DNA of 42,200 nt, taken from assembly GCA_021325475.1 (NCBI GenBank), contig JAJPHA010000043.1, positions 1 through 42,200 on the forward strand, in the 5' to 3' direction. A program made the position numbers and the translations under genes. Within the stretch, counting starts at the first letter, position 1. Every line of letters starts with the position of its first letter. The notes under the pieces were generated by a model. It searched no databases. It had not been told where the DNA came from and worked only from the letters and a program-made list of their open reading frames with translations. Source of the stretch: Rhodanobacteraceae bacterium. GTDB lineage: Bacteria > Pseudomonadota > Gammaproteobacteria > Xanthomonadales > Rhodanobacteraceae. This document shows positions 8,625 through 15,770 of this stretch, piece after piece.

Positions 8625-9089
8625 ATGGCCGGATGGCGCGAACGCTGGCGGGGATTCTGGCGCGGGCCGCAGGCGGCAGTGCCGACGGGCGTCGTTTGGC
8701 AGTGGCGCGTGGAGCGCGAGCGCAGCGCGATCGGCCGCCTCAACGATCGTCTGGAACAGCAGTTGAGCCCGAGCGTGCCGGACGAGGTGCTGCGTGCGCT
8801 GCAGGTGGCGCTCGACGAACTGCTCAGCAACGTCATCATGCACGCCGAACAGGCCACCGGCGCGATCGAGCTCCAGCTCGCGCGCTCGGCCGGTGCACTC
8901 GACGTCACCATCCGCTACTACGCCGAGCCGTTCGATCCGACGATCTGGCAATCGCGCCCGCCGGCGCAATCGGTCGGGGAGTCCACGGTCGGCGGCCTCG
9001 GCATTCCGCTGGTGCGCGCGCTGATGGACGAATTCCGCCACGAGTACGTCGACGGCCAGAACGTGCTGCACCTGCGCAAGCGGTGCTGA
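8625..9089 (+). CDS. RsbW-like anti-sigma/serine-kinase ATP-binding protein
   Basis: This 154-residue single-domain GHKL ATPase has an N-box D-E-L-L-S-N-V-I-M-H (64-73, Asn69 for Mg-ATP) and a glycine motif V-G-G-L-G-I-P-L-V (122-130). That is the pattern of HATPase_c_2 anti-sigma kinases such as RsbW and SpoIIAB. Such proteins switch partners by phosphorylating a STAS anti-antagonist and holding or releasing a sigma factor or effector. No STAS, PP2C phosphatase or sigma gene is adjacent, so its partner is unknown. It is convergent with purD and is preceded by the heptamer tract. Confidence 0.85.
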   Translation: MAGWRERWRGFWRGPQAAVPTGVVWQWRVERERSAIGRLNDRLEQQLSPSVPDEVLRALQVALDELLSNVIMHAEQATGAIELQLARSAGALDVTIRYYAEPFDPTIWQSRPPAQSVGESTVGGLGIPLVRALMDEFRHEYVDGQNVLHLRKRC

Positions 9090-9143
9090 GGTCCGCTCGG
9101 TTGCTTTCGATCCGCGCGCGGCAAGGCGGCGGCGGGTGCCGGA

Positions 9144-10427
9144 TCAGGCGCGCGGGGTCAGCGCGCGCCAGCCGATGTCGCGCCGGTAGTGCATGCCGTC
9201 GAAGCGGATGCGGCGTACCGCGGCATAGGCCTGTGCCTGCGCCGCGGCGAGGTCGGCGCCGAGCGCGCAGACGGTGAGGACGCGGCCGCCGGCGGTGACA
9301 ATTTTCCCATTTTCCACTTTGCTGCCGGCGTGGAACACCTTGACGTCGGCGCCGAAGTCGGCGTCGAGGCCGGCGATCGGGTCGCCGAGGCGCAGCTTGC
9401 CGGGATACCCCGGTGCGGCCAGCACCACGCCGAGCGCGGGCCGCGGATCCCAGCCGACGCTGGTGCGGTCGAGGCGGCCGTCGAGCGCGGCGTCGAGCAG
9501 ATCCACGAGGTCGCTGCGCAGGCGCAGCAGAATCGGCTGGGTTTCGGGATCGCCCATGCGCACGTTGAATTCGATCACGCGCGGCGCGCCGTCGCGGCCG
9601 ATCATCAGGCCGGCGTAGAGGAAGCCGATGAACGGCGCGCCTTCGCCGGCCATGCCGGCCAGCGTCGGCTCGATGATCTCGCGCAGGATGCGGCGCTCCA
9701 CCTCCGGCGTCACCACCGGCGCGGGCGAATAGGCGCCCATGCCGCCGGTGTTCGGACCGAGATCGCGGTCGTCGCGACGTTTGTGATCCTGGCTCGTCGC
9801 CAGTGGCAGGGCGTGGCGGCCGTCGCTGATGACGATGTAGCTCGCCTCCTCGCCGTCGAGGAACTCCTCGATGACCACGCGCGCCGAGGCCGCGCCGAGC
9901 GCGCGCGCGCCGAGCATGTCGTGCAGCGCCTGTTCGGCGTCGGCCAGGGTGAGCGCGACGACCACGCCCTTGCCCGCGGCGAGGCCGTCGGCCTTGATCA
10001 CGATCGGCGCGCCGTGCGCGCGCACGTGGGCCAGCGCCGGCGCGAGCTCGCTGAACACGGCATGGCGTGCGGTCGGGATGTTGTGGCGGATCAGGAAATC
10101 CTTGGCGAACGCCTTGGAGCCTTCCAGTTGCGCGGCGATCTTGCGCGGGCCGAAGCAGCGCAGACCCTCGGCGCGGAAGCGATCGACCAGGCCGCCGACC
10201 AGCGGCGCCTCCGGCCCGACCACGGTCAGCGCCACGTTTTCGTGCCGCGCGAGCGCGAGCAGGGTATCGAACTCGTCGGCCGCGACCGGCACGTTGCGCA
10301 CGCCGGGTTCGCGCGCGGTGCCGGCGTTGCCCGGCGCGACGATCACCTCGCTCACGCGCGGCGATTGCTTGAGCTTCCAGGCCAGCGCATGTTCGCGGCC
10401 GCCGGAACCGATGACGAGGATTTTCAT
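9144..10427 (-). CDS. purD: Phosphoribosylamine--glycine ligase
   Basis: The protein has 427 residues and catalyses the second step of de novo purine synthesis (phosphoribosylamine + glycine + ATP to GAR). It begins [14 protein letters not shown], the GARS N-domain. The ATP-grasp region has G-S-K-A-F-A-K-D-F and [11 protein letters not shown], and [12 protein letters not shown] is the metal-binding signature. It follows purH on the same strand; the 150-bp gap is filled with heptamer repeats. Near the C-terminus, codons for K-V-E-N-G-K-I-V (9298-9321) are an AT-rich patch unlike the rest of the gene. Confidence 0.97.
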   Translation of the reverse strand: MKILVIGSGGREHALAWKLKQSPRVSEVIVAPGNAGTAREPGVRNVPVAADEFDTLLALARHENVALTVVGPEAPLVGGLVDRFRAEGLRCFGPRKIAAQLEGSKAFAKDFLIRHNIPTARHAVFSELAPALAHVRAHGAPIVIKADGLAAGKGVVVALTLADAEQALHDMLGARALGAASARVVIEEFLDGEEASYIVISDGRHALPLATSQDHKRRDDRDLGPNTGGMGAYSPAPVVTPEVERRILREIIEPTLAGMAGEGAPFIGFLYAGLMIGRDGAPRVIEFNVRMGDPETQPILLRLRSDLVDLLDAALDGRLDRTSVGWDPRPALGVVLAAPGYPGKLRLGDPIAGLDADFGADVKVFHAGSKVENGKIVTAGGRVLTVCALGADLAAAQAQAYAAVRRIRFDGMHYRRDIGWRALTPRA

Positions 10428-10429
10428 GG

Positions 10430-10568
10430 TGGGAATGGGGAATCGGGAATTGAGAGTGGGGAGTGGGACAAGCTTACGGAAATTGGAAGCCGGTGAGCGG
10501 TCAGCGGTCAGCGGAAAGAGCTGTGTCGCCCTCAGCCCTCGGCCCTCAGCCCTCGGCCCTCGTAGCCC
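10430..10568. repeat. Composite heptanucleotide repeat tract between purH and purD
   Basis: On the plus strand it reads GGGAATG/GGGAATC/GGGAATT heptamers, then GGGGAGT words, then the core GGGACAAGCTTACGGAAAT shared with the tract at 8353. After these come (CAGCGGT)n, the linker GGAAAGAGCTG and five CCCTCRG heptamers. It lies inside the purH-purD operon. Confidence 0.9.
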
Positions 10569-10577
10569 ATTCCCTCC

Positions 10578-12158
10578 TCAGTGCCGGAAATGCCGCACGC
10601 CGGTGAACACCATCGCCATGCCGTGTTCGTCGGCGGCGGCGATGACTTCGGCGTCGCGCAGCGAGCCGCCGGGCTGGATCACGGCGCGGATGCCGGCCTT
10701 GGCCGCCTCGTCGATGCCGTCGCGGAACGGGAAGAATGCGTCGGAGGCCATCACGCTGCCGCGGACCTCGAGGCCGGCCTCGGCCGCCTTGAGTCCGGCG
10801 ATGCGGGAGCTGATCACGCGGCTCATCTGCCCCGCGCCGATGCCGATGGTGCGGCCGCCGCGCGCGTAGACGATGGCATTGGACTTGACGTACATCGCCA
10901 CGTGCCAGGCGAACAGCAGGTCGCGCAGCTCGTCGGCGTCGGGCACGCGCTTCGACACCACCTTGAGATCGGACAGCAGCAGGGTGTCGCGGTCGGCGTC
11001 CTGCACCAGCAGGCCGCCGGCGACGCGCTTGAACTCGAGCGCCGGCGGCGGCTGCTCCGGCCAGGCGCCGCAGGCGAGGACGCGGACGTTGGGTTTGCTG
11101 GAAAATGCCGCCAGGGCGGCCTCGTCCACTTCCGGCGCGATCACCACCTCGACGAACTGGCGCTCGAGGATCGCGCGCGCGGTGGCGGCGTCGAGCGGCT
11201 GATTGAAGGCGATGATGCCGCCGAACGCCGACACCGGATCGGTCGCATACGCCTGGTCGTAGGCGTCGCGCGCGGTGGCGCCGATTGCCACGCCGCAGGG
11301 ATTGGCGTGCTTGACGATGACGCAGGCCGGGGTCTTGCGGAACGCCTTGACGCACTCCAGCGCGGCGTCCGCGTCGGCGAGGTTGTTGTAGGACAGTTCC
11401 TTGCCGGCGAGCACGCGGGCGCCGGCGGCGCTGCCGGGCGCGGCCGGGGATTCGAGATACAGCGCCGCGTTCTGGTGCGGATTCTCGCCGTAGCGCAGCA
11501 GCGCCTTGCGCTCGAAGGCGAGGTGCAGGCTCGGTGGGAACTGCTCGACGCGGTCGCTCCACTGGCGCGCGCCGAGCCAGTTGGCGATGGCGCCGTCGTA
11601 GCGCGCGGTGTGGGCGAAGGCCTTGGCGGCGAGGCGACGGCGCAGGTCGAGCGTGGTGCCCTCGTCGCGGCGCAGGGTTTCGATCAGCTCGGCGTAGTCG
11701 GCCGGATCGACCACCGCGGCGACGTGCTCGTGGTTCTTGGCCGCAGCGCGCAGCATCGCCGGTCCGCCGATGTCGATGTGCTCGATCGCGGTCAGGAACG
11801 TGCAATCGGGCGCCGCGGTGACTTGTTCAAAAGGATACAAATTCACCACCAGCAGATCGATGCCGGCGATGTCGTGCTCGGCCATCACTGCGTCGTCGAT
11901 GCCGCGCCGGCCGAGCAGGCCGCCGTGGATCTTCGGGTGCAGGGTCTTGACCCGGCCGGCCATGATCTCGGGAAAGCCGGTGACCGCGCTGACGTCGGTG
12001 ACCGGCAGGCCGGCCTCGCGCAGCGCGCGCGCGGTGCCGCCGGTGGAGATCAGGCTCACGCCGAGCGCGTCGAGCCCGCGCGCGAGATCGACGAGGCCGG
12101 TCTTGTCGGAGACGCTGAGCAACGCGCGCCGGACCGGAACCAGGGTGGCATCGAACAT
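10578..12158 (-). CDS. purH: Bifunctional AICAR formyltransferase/IMP cyclohydrolase
   Basis: The protein has 526 residues. The N-terminal MGS-like cyclohydrolase domain has S-V-S-D-K-T-G-L (15-22), [10 protein letters not shown] (71-80) and N-L-Y-P-F (106-110). The C-terminal AICARFT domain has K-H-A-N-P-C-G and ends G-V-R-H-F-R-H. It performs the last two steps to IMP. The ATG at 12158 follows a GGGGAAA Shine-Dalgarno; an upstream in-frame start at 12176 lacks one. TATAAT (12189-12194) and CTGACG (12211-12216), 16 bp apart, form a likely promoter overlapping the fis stop codon. The N-L-Y-P-F-E-Q-V codons (11821-11845) are unusually AT-rich. Confidence 0.97.
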   Translation of the reverse strand: MFDATLVPVRRALLSVSDKTGLVDLARGLDALGVSLISTGGTARALREAGLPVTDVSAVTGFPEIMAGRVKTLHPKIHGGLLGRRGIDDAVMAEHDIAGIDLLVVNLYPFEQVTAAPDCTFLTAIEHIDIGGPAMLRAAAKNHEHVAAVVDPADYAELIETLRRDEGTTLDLRRRLAAKAFAHTARYDGAIANWLGARQWSDRVEQFPPSLHLAFERKALLRYGENPHQNAALYLESPAAPGSAAGARVLAGKELSYNNLADADAALECVKAFRKTPACVIVKHANPCGVAIGATARDAYDQAYATDPVSAFGGIIAFNQPLDAATARAILERQFVEVVIAPEVDEAALAAFSSKPNVRVLACGAWPEQPPPALEFKRVAGGLLVQDADRDTLLLSDLKVVSKRVPDADELRDLLFAWHVAMYVKSNAIVYARGGRTIGIGAGQMSRVISSRIAGLKAAEAGLEVRGSVMASDAFFPFRDGIDEAAKAGIRAVIQPGGSLRDAEVIAAADEHGMAMVFTGVRHFRH

Positions 12159-12188
12159 GAATCGGTTTCCCCGCAAGCCGAACGCGCG

Positions 12189-12216
12189 ATTATAGCGGCA
12201 TCGCCGCGCGCGTCAG
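12189..12216 (-). promoter_or_regulatory. Likely purH promoter overlapping the end of fis
   Basis: On the minus strand, CTGACG (12216-12211), 16 bp and a perfect TATAAT (12194-12189) lie 30 bp before the purH start. The -35 overlaps the fis stop codon, so purHD may be transcribed apart from fis. Confidence 0.6.
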
Positions 12217-12503
12217 CCGAGTCCGCGCGCGGCCAGCTTCTTGCGCAACGTGGCGCGGTTGATGCCGAGCGCCGCTGCGGCCCGGCTCTGGTTGCCGCCG
12301 CTCCAGTGCAGCACCTCGCGCAGCAGCGGCGTCTCCACCTCGGCAAGCACGAGTTCGTAGAGGCCGTCCGGCCGCTGCGGATGCAGGTCGGCGAGATAGC
12401 GCCGCACCGCGCGCGCCACGCATTCGCGCAGGGCTGGTTGCAACGCGGCTTCGGCGGCTGCATCGGTGTGCGGCAGTGGGGCGGCATTCACGACGGCGAT
12501 CAC
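12213..12503 (-). CDS. fis: Fis-family nucleoid-associated DNA-binding protein
   Basis: The C-terminal half is the Fis helix-turn-helix: [22 protein letters not shown], preceded by the dimerisation helices E-T-P-L-L-R-E-V-L. Fis bends DNA and adjusts transcription of stable RNA and growth genes. A GTG at 12503 (V-I-A-V-V-N-A-A) gives 96 residues, the usual Fis size. Longer in-frame starts up to 12557 add only a basic, non-conserved stretch, so the start is somewhat uncertain. Fis next to purH is conserved in pseudomonads and xanthomonads; dusB, which precedes fis in many gammaproteobacteria, is absent here. Confidence 0.9.
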   Translation of the reverse strand: MIAVVNAAPLPHTDAAAEAALQPALRECVARAVRRYLADLHPQRPDGLYELVLAEVETPLLREVLHWSGGNQSRAAAALGINRATLRKKLAARGLG

Positions 12504-12661
12504 CCTGCTGGACCTGCGGGCTTCCCTGGAACGGTTCCGCCGCGCGGCCCGGCGCAACGACCGGGGCGATGACGGGGGAGCGAGTCTAGCGCCAAGCGCG
12601 CGGCTTGGACAGTGCCGAGTTCACGCTCGGGTTCGCGGCGCGAACGGCCGGCCGGCGCGGC

Positions 12662-13453
12662 TCACAGGAACTTGAATTCGAACGCCACCGCGTTCTTGCC
12701 GGGATCGGCCACCTCGAACACCAGCGCCGCGGTGCCGCCGGGGGCGAGGCCGTTGGCGATGCCGCGACTGTCGCCGAGATATTCCTGCGGCAGGAACCGG
12801 CGCATGGCCACGCGGTTCTCGTCCAGATCCGACAGGGTGATCTCCACCGCCGGGAACGCCTGCGGGAACGGTGCGTCGTTGCGCAGCGTCGCCGAGATGA
12901 TCAGCGCATTCGGCACCGAGGGATGTGGCCGGATGTCGCGCGAGAGCAGTTGCAGCGTGGCCGGATCGTGGCGCAACGGCAGACGACAGCGGAACTCGGC
13001 GCAGAAGCGGTCGAGCCACGGCCGCACGCGGGCGTCGTCGAGCAGCACGCTGCGTTCGGCGTAGCCGATCTGCGCGCCGAGACTCGCGAGCAGCAGCGCG
13101 ACGCCCACGCGCCACGGCCAGTGGTGCGCGGGCGGACGCGCCGGGCGCACGCGCGCGAACGCGGGCAGGTGGCCGCGCGCCGCCGCGCGCGGCCGGCGTT
13201 CGTCGGGATCGAACAGCAGCGTCTGCTGCGCCGGCTGCGGGCGCAGCGCCGGGATTGTCAATTGCGGCGGTGCCACGCTCGGCGGATGCGGCGCGAGCTC
13301 GTGCACCGGCTCCGGCGGCAGTTGCTCGGTAAGCGTGCGCAGCGCGTCGAACACCGCGTTGCAGTGGCCGCAGCGCACGCTGCCGTGGCCGGCGGCGAGC
13401 TCGGCGGCGCCGAGCTTGTAGATCGTCAGACATTCCGGACACTGCGCGTACAT
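12662..13453 (-). CDS. DUF3426 zinc-ribbon membrane protein
   Basis: This 263-residue protein starts with an MJ0042-type zinc ribbon (Cys5, Cys8, Cys28, Cys31). A Pro-rich linker, one transmembrane helix (about 113-132) and a C-terminal DUF3426 beta domain follow; the last contains D-I-R-P-H-P-S-V-P-N-A-L and P-A-V-E-I-T-L-S-D. The function is unknown. In related bacteria it lies between prmA and fis; here a beta-helix gene and an ECF-kinase pair separate it from prmA. The ATG at 13453 puts the zinc ribbon at the very N-terminus, as in the family. Confidence 0.88.
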   Translation of the reverse strand: MYAQCPECLTIYKLGAAELAAGHGSVRCGHCNAVFDALRTLTEQLPPEPVHELAPHPPSVAPPQLTIPALRPQPAQQTLLFDPDERRPRAAARGHLPAFARVRPARPPAHHWPWRVGVALLLASLGAQIGYAERSVLLDDARVRPWLDRFCAEFRCRLPLRHDPATLQLLSRDIRPHPSVPNALIISATLRNDAPFPQAFPAVEITLSDLDENRVAMRRFLPQEYLGDSRGIANGLAPGGTAALVFEVADPGKNAVAFEFKFL

Positions 13454-13491
13454 GCCGTGAGTGTAGCCGAAACGCGCGCACCGCCGGCCGG

Positions 13492-15102
13492 CTACGGCAG
13501 CTCGAAACCGTTGGCGAAGATCACGTCGCTGCACACCTGCGCCGGCGCGGTCAGGAACGGCGATGCCGCGATGCTGCCGTCGGCGGCGCTCGCGCCGGGC
13601 GTGTTCGGCCCGGTCGCTGCGCCCCACCAGTTGTTCTCGAAGTGGTTGGGACTCGGCACGTTCGCGCCTTGCGCCTGCACCAGCACCCCGGTCCCGCCGA
13701 GCACGCAGTTGTCGCGCGAATCGAGGCTCGGCAGGCCCACCGTCCCGCCGCCGCCGTTGTTGATGAACTGCGCCGTGCTGCCGCCGCCGAAACTGCCGCT
13801 GGCGAAGAAGCGGATCGCCGTGCCCTGGCCGGCGATCCAGTTGCGCGCGATCAGGGTGTTGGCGGCGGCGTAGTCCATCGAGATGCCGTACTGGCCGTTG
13901 CCGAGCGTGCCCGAGCCGTCGGCCTTGACGCCGATGTAGTTGCCGATCACGGCGTTGTCGTGCGTGCCGTTGGCGGCATTGATGTCCACCCCGGCGAAGT
14001 TGTTGCCGGCGATGACGTTGCGCGCGAGCTTGTAATCCAGCGTGCCGTCGCTGCCGATGATGTTGTGATACACACTGCCATTGCTGCCGAGCTCGATGCC
14101 GGCCCAGTTCGGGATCGCGTGCAGGCCGGTGGCGTCGGTGCCAATGTAGTTGCCGGCGACGATGTTGCCCTGCGCGCCGACGACCATGTTCACGCCGCCG
14201 TAGCCGACCCCGGTGAAGCCAGAGATGACGTTGCGCATCAGCACCGGATCGCCGACGCCGTCCCAGCCGACGTAGTTGCCGCTGGCCGGCCCCGGACTGG
14301 CGCTGATGTCGACGCCTTCGGCACTGCCCTGGTTGCTCATCGCGACCGTGCCGGTGACGTCGGTGCCGATGTAGTTGCCGGAGATGCGGTTGCCGCTCAG
14401 CGCGGCGCCGCGCGTATCGACCTGGCCGTAGGTGTTGCCAGAAATCAGATTGCGCGCGACGTAGCTCTTCGCCGTGCCGTCGGAGCCGATCACGTTGTTG
14501 CTGGCGCTGTTGATGTCCACGCCGCGCAGGTTCGCGTTCACCGTGACGCCGTCCGGATCGGTGCCGAGGAAATTGCACTCGACGTGATTGCCGTTGCTCT
14601 GATAGATGTTGATCGCGGCGTTGAAGTTGTAGGCGTAGCCGGTGTTGTTGACGAAGCCGGTGATGACGAGGCCGCGGAGGATGCTGCCGTCGGAGCCGGG
14701 ATCCAGGGTCAGGCCGTTGTAGGCGCCGCCGCTCGGGTTGTCGATCTGGATCAGCAGGGTCGGCGGCCAGGACGCGCAGCTCGCGCCGGTTTGGGTGAGA
14801 CCGTCGAGGATCACTGGCTTGCTGATCGCCGGCAGGCGGCTGGCGACCGGGATGACCTGCACGCCGCTGCCGGGAATGGCGAAGGCGATGGTGGTCGGAC
14901 TGCCGGTGCCCGAGAACGTGCAGCCGTGATACGAAGTCTGCGTATTGGCGGCGGTAATGGCCTCGCGCAGTGTGCACACGCTGTCGTTGTTGTCGGCGTC
15001 GCCAGGATCGGTGACGGTGACGCTGCTGGCGGCGTGCGCGCCGGCGCCGCCGCCCAGGCCGACGGCGAGGAGCAGCGAAACGGTACGGACGGAAAGCGAC
15101 AT
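13492..15102 (-). CDS. Secreted CSLREA-type parallel beta-helix protein with C-terminal IFxNGFE tail (beta-helix 1)
   Basis: The protein has 536 residues. A signal peptide (about 1-25, A-H-A-A-S) is followed by a CSLREA-like motif (C-T-L-R-E-A-I-T-A-A-N, about 43-53) and then many rungs of a right-handed beta-helix, with repeats of the form N-x-I-x-G-N-Y-I-G-T-D. It ends D-V-I-F-A-N-G-F-E-L-P, nearly the same tail as the other two beta-helix proteins of this window. The Shine-Dalgarno AAGGGGAA supports the ATG at 15102. An ECF-like motif lies at 15137-15164. It is divergent from the ECF sigma/kinase pair. It could be an adhesin, a polysaccharide-active protein or a structural surface protein; no catalytic residues were recognised. 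Confidence 0.82.
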   Translation of the reverse strand: MSLSVRTVSLLLAVGLGGGAGAHAASSVTVTDPGDADNNDSVCTLREAITAANTQTSYHGCTFSGTGSPTTIAFAIPGSGVQVIPVASRLPAISKPVILDGLTQTGASCASWPPTLLIQIDNPSGGAYNGLTLDPGSDGSILRGLVITGFVNNTGYAYNFNAAINIYQSNGNHVECNFLGTDPDGVTVNANLRGVDINSASNNVIGSDGTAKSYVARNLISGNTYGQVDTRGAALSGNRISGNYIGTDVTGTVAMSNQGSAEGVDISASPGPASGNYVGWDGVGDPVLMRNVISGFTGVGYGGVNMVVGAQGNIVAGNYIGTDATGLHAIPNWAGIELGSNGSVYHNIIGSDGTLDYKLARNVIAGNNFAGVDINAANGTHDNAVIGNYIGVKADGSGTLGNGQYGISMDYAAANTLIARNWIAGQGTAIRFFASGSFGGGSTAQFINNGGGGTVGLPSLDSRDNCVLGGTGVLVQAQGANVPSPNHFENNWWGAATGPNTPGASAADGSIAASPFLTAPAQVCSDVIFANGFELP

Positions 15103-15136
15103 GGTGGTTCCCCTTGGCGTGGTGGTACCGGGGGGA

Positions 15137-15164
15137 AACGGAAAAGCGCGGCGGTTCCTATCAC
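15137..15164 (-). promoter_or_regulatory. Putative ECF-type promoter of beta-helix gene 1
   Basis: On the minus strand GTGATAGGA, 14 bp and CCGTT lie 34 bp before the start codon. Both half-sites and the spacing are identical upstream of beta-helix gene 2 (26898-26925). The form (GGA-containing -35, CGTT-type -10) resembles ECF sigma promoters; which sigma uses it is unknown. Confidence 0.5.
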
Positions 15165-15203
15165 GTCAGCGCCGACGGCGGGATCCGGCGCTACACTGTT
15201 GGC

Positions 15204-15761
15204 ATGCTCACGCCGCAGTCGCCGATCACCGAGCTCTTGCGCGCCTGGCGCGCCGGGCAGACGGCGGTGCTGCCGCGCCTGACCGATCTCGTCTACGACG
15301 AGCTGCATCGCATGGCCTGGCGGCGCCTGCGCGCGGCGGACGCGCCCACGCTCAACCCCACCGCGCTGGTGCACGAGGCGTTCCTGCGCCTGTGCCAGAG
15401 CGACGTCGATTGGCGCGATCGCGCGCACTTCTTCGCGCTCGCCGCCCTGCACATGCGCAACGTGCTGGTCGATCACGCCCGCGCCCAGCAGGCCGAGAAA
15501 CGCGGCGGCGGCGCGCTGCACGTCACCCTGACCGCGGCGGGGGCCGACGGCGCCGACGGCAGCGCCGATCTGCTCGCCCTGCATCAGGCACTGCAACGGC
15601 TGGAAGCCGAGGACGCGCGCACCGGCAAGATCATCGAGCTCACCTATTTCGGCGGCCTGAACCGCGACGAGGTGGCGCACGTGCTCGAGGTGTCCGTGCC
15701 GACGGTGGACCGCGGCCTGCGCTTCGGCCGCGCTTGGCTGCGGCGCGAACTGGCGATCTGA
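15204..15761 (+). CDS. ECF sigma factor, TIGR02999/ECF43-like (kinase-linked)
   Basis: The protein has 185 residues: sigma region 2 (about 10-80; H-F-F-A-L-A-A-L-H-M-R at the 2.3/2.4 helix) and region 4 (about 130-183; E-V-A-H-V-L-E-V-S-V-P-T-V-D-R). In region 2.2 the acidic D-A-E-D stretch of ordinary ECFs is replaced by N-P-T-A before L-V-H-E, placing Thr53 where a negative charge is expected. Families of this type are activated by phosphorylation from a linked Ser/Thr kinase; the kinase gene follows after 9 nt. TACACT (15192-15197) lies only 6 nt before the ATG, so the transcript may be leaderless. No anti-sigma gene is present. Confidence 0.88.
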   Translation: MLTPQSPITELLRAWRAGQTAVLPRLTDLVYDELHRMAWRRLRAADAPTLNPTALVHEAFLRLCQSDVDWRDRAHFFALAALHMRNVLVDHARAQQAEKRGGGALHVTLTAAGADGADGSADLLALHQALQRLEAEDARTGKIIELTYFGGLNRDEVAHVLEVSVPTVDRGLRFGRAWLRRELAI

Positions 15762-15770
15762 CCACACCGC

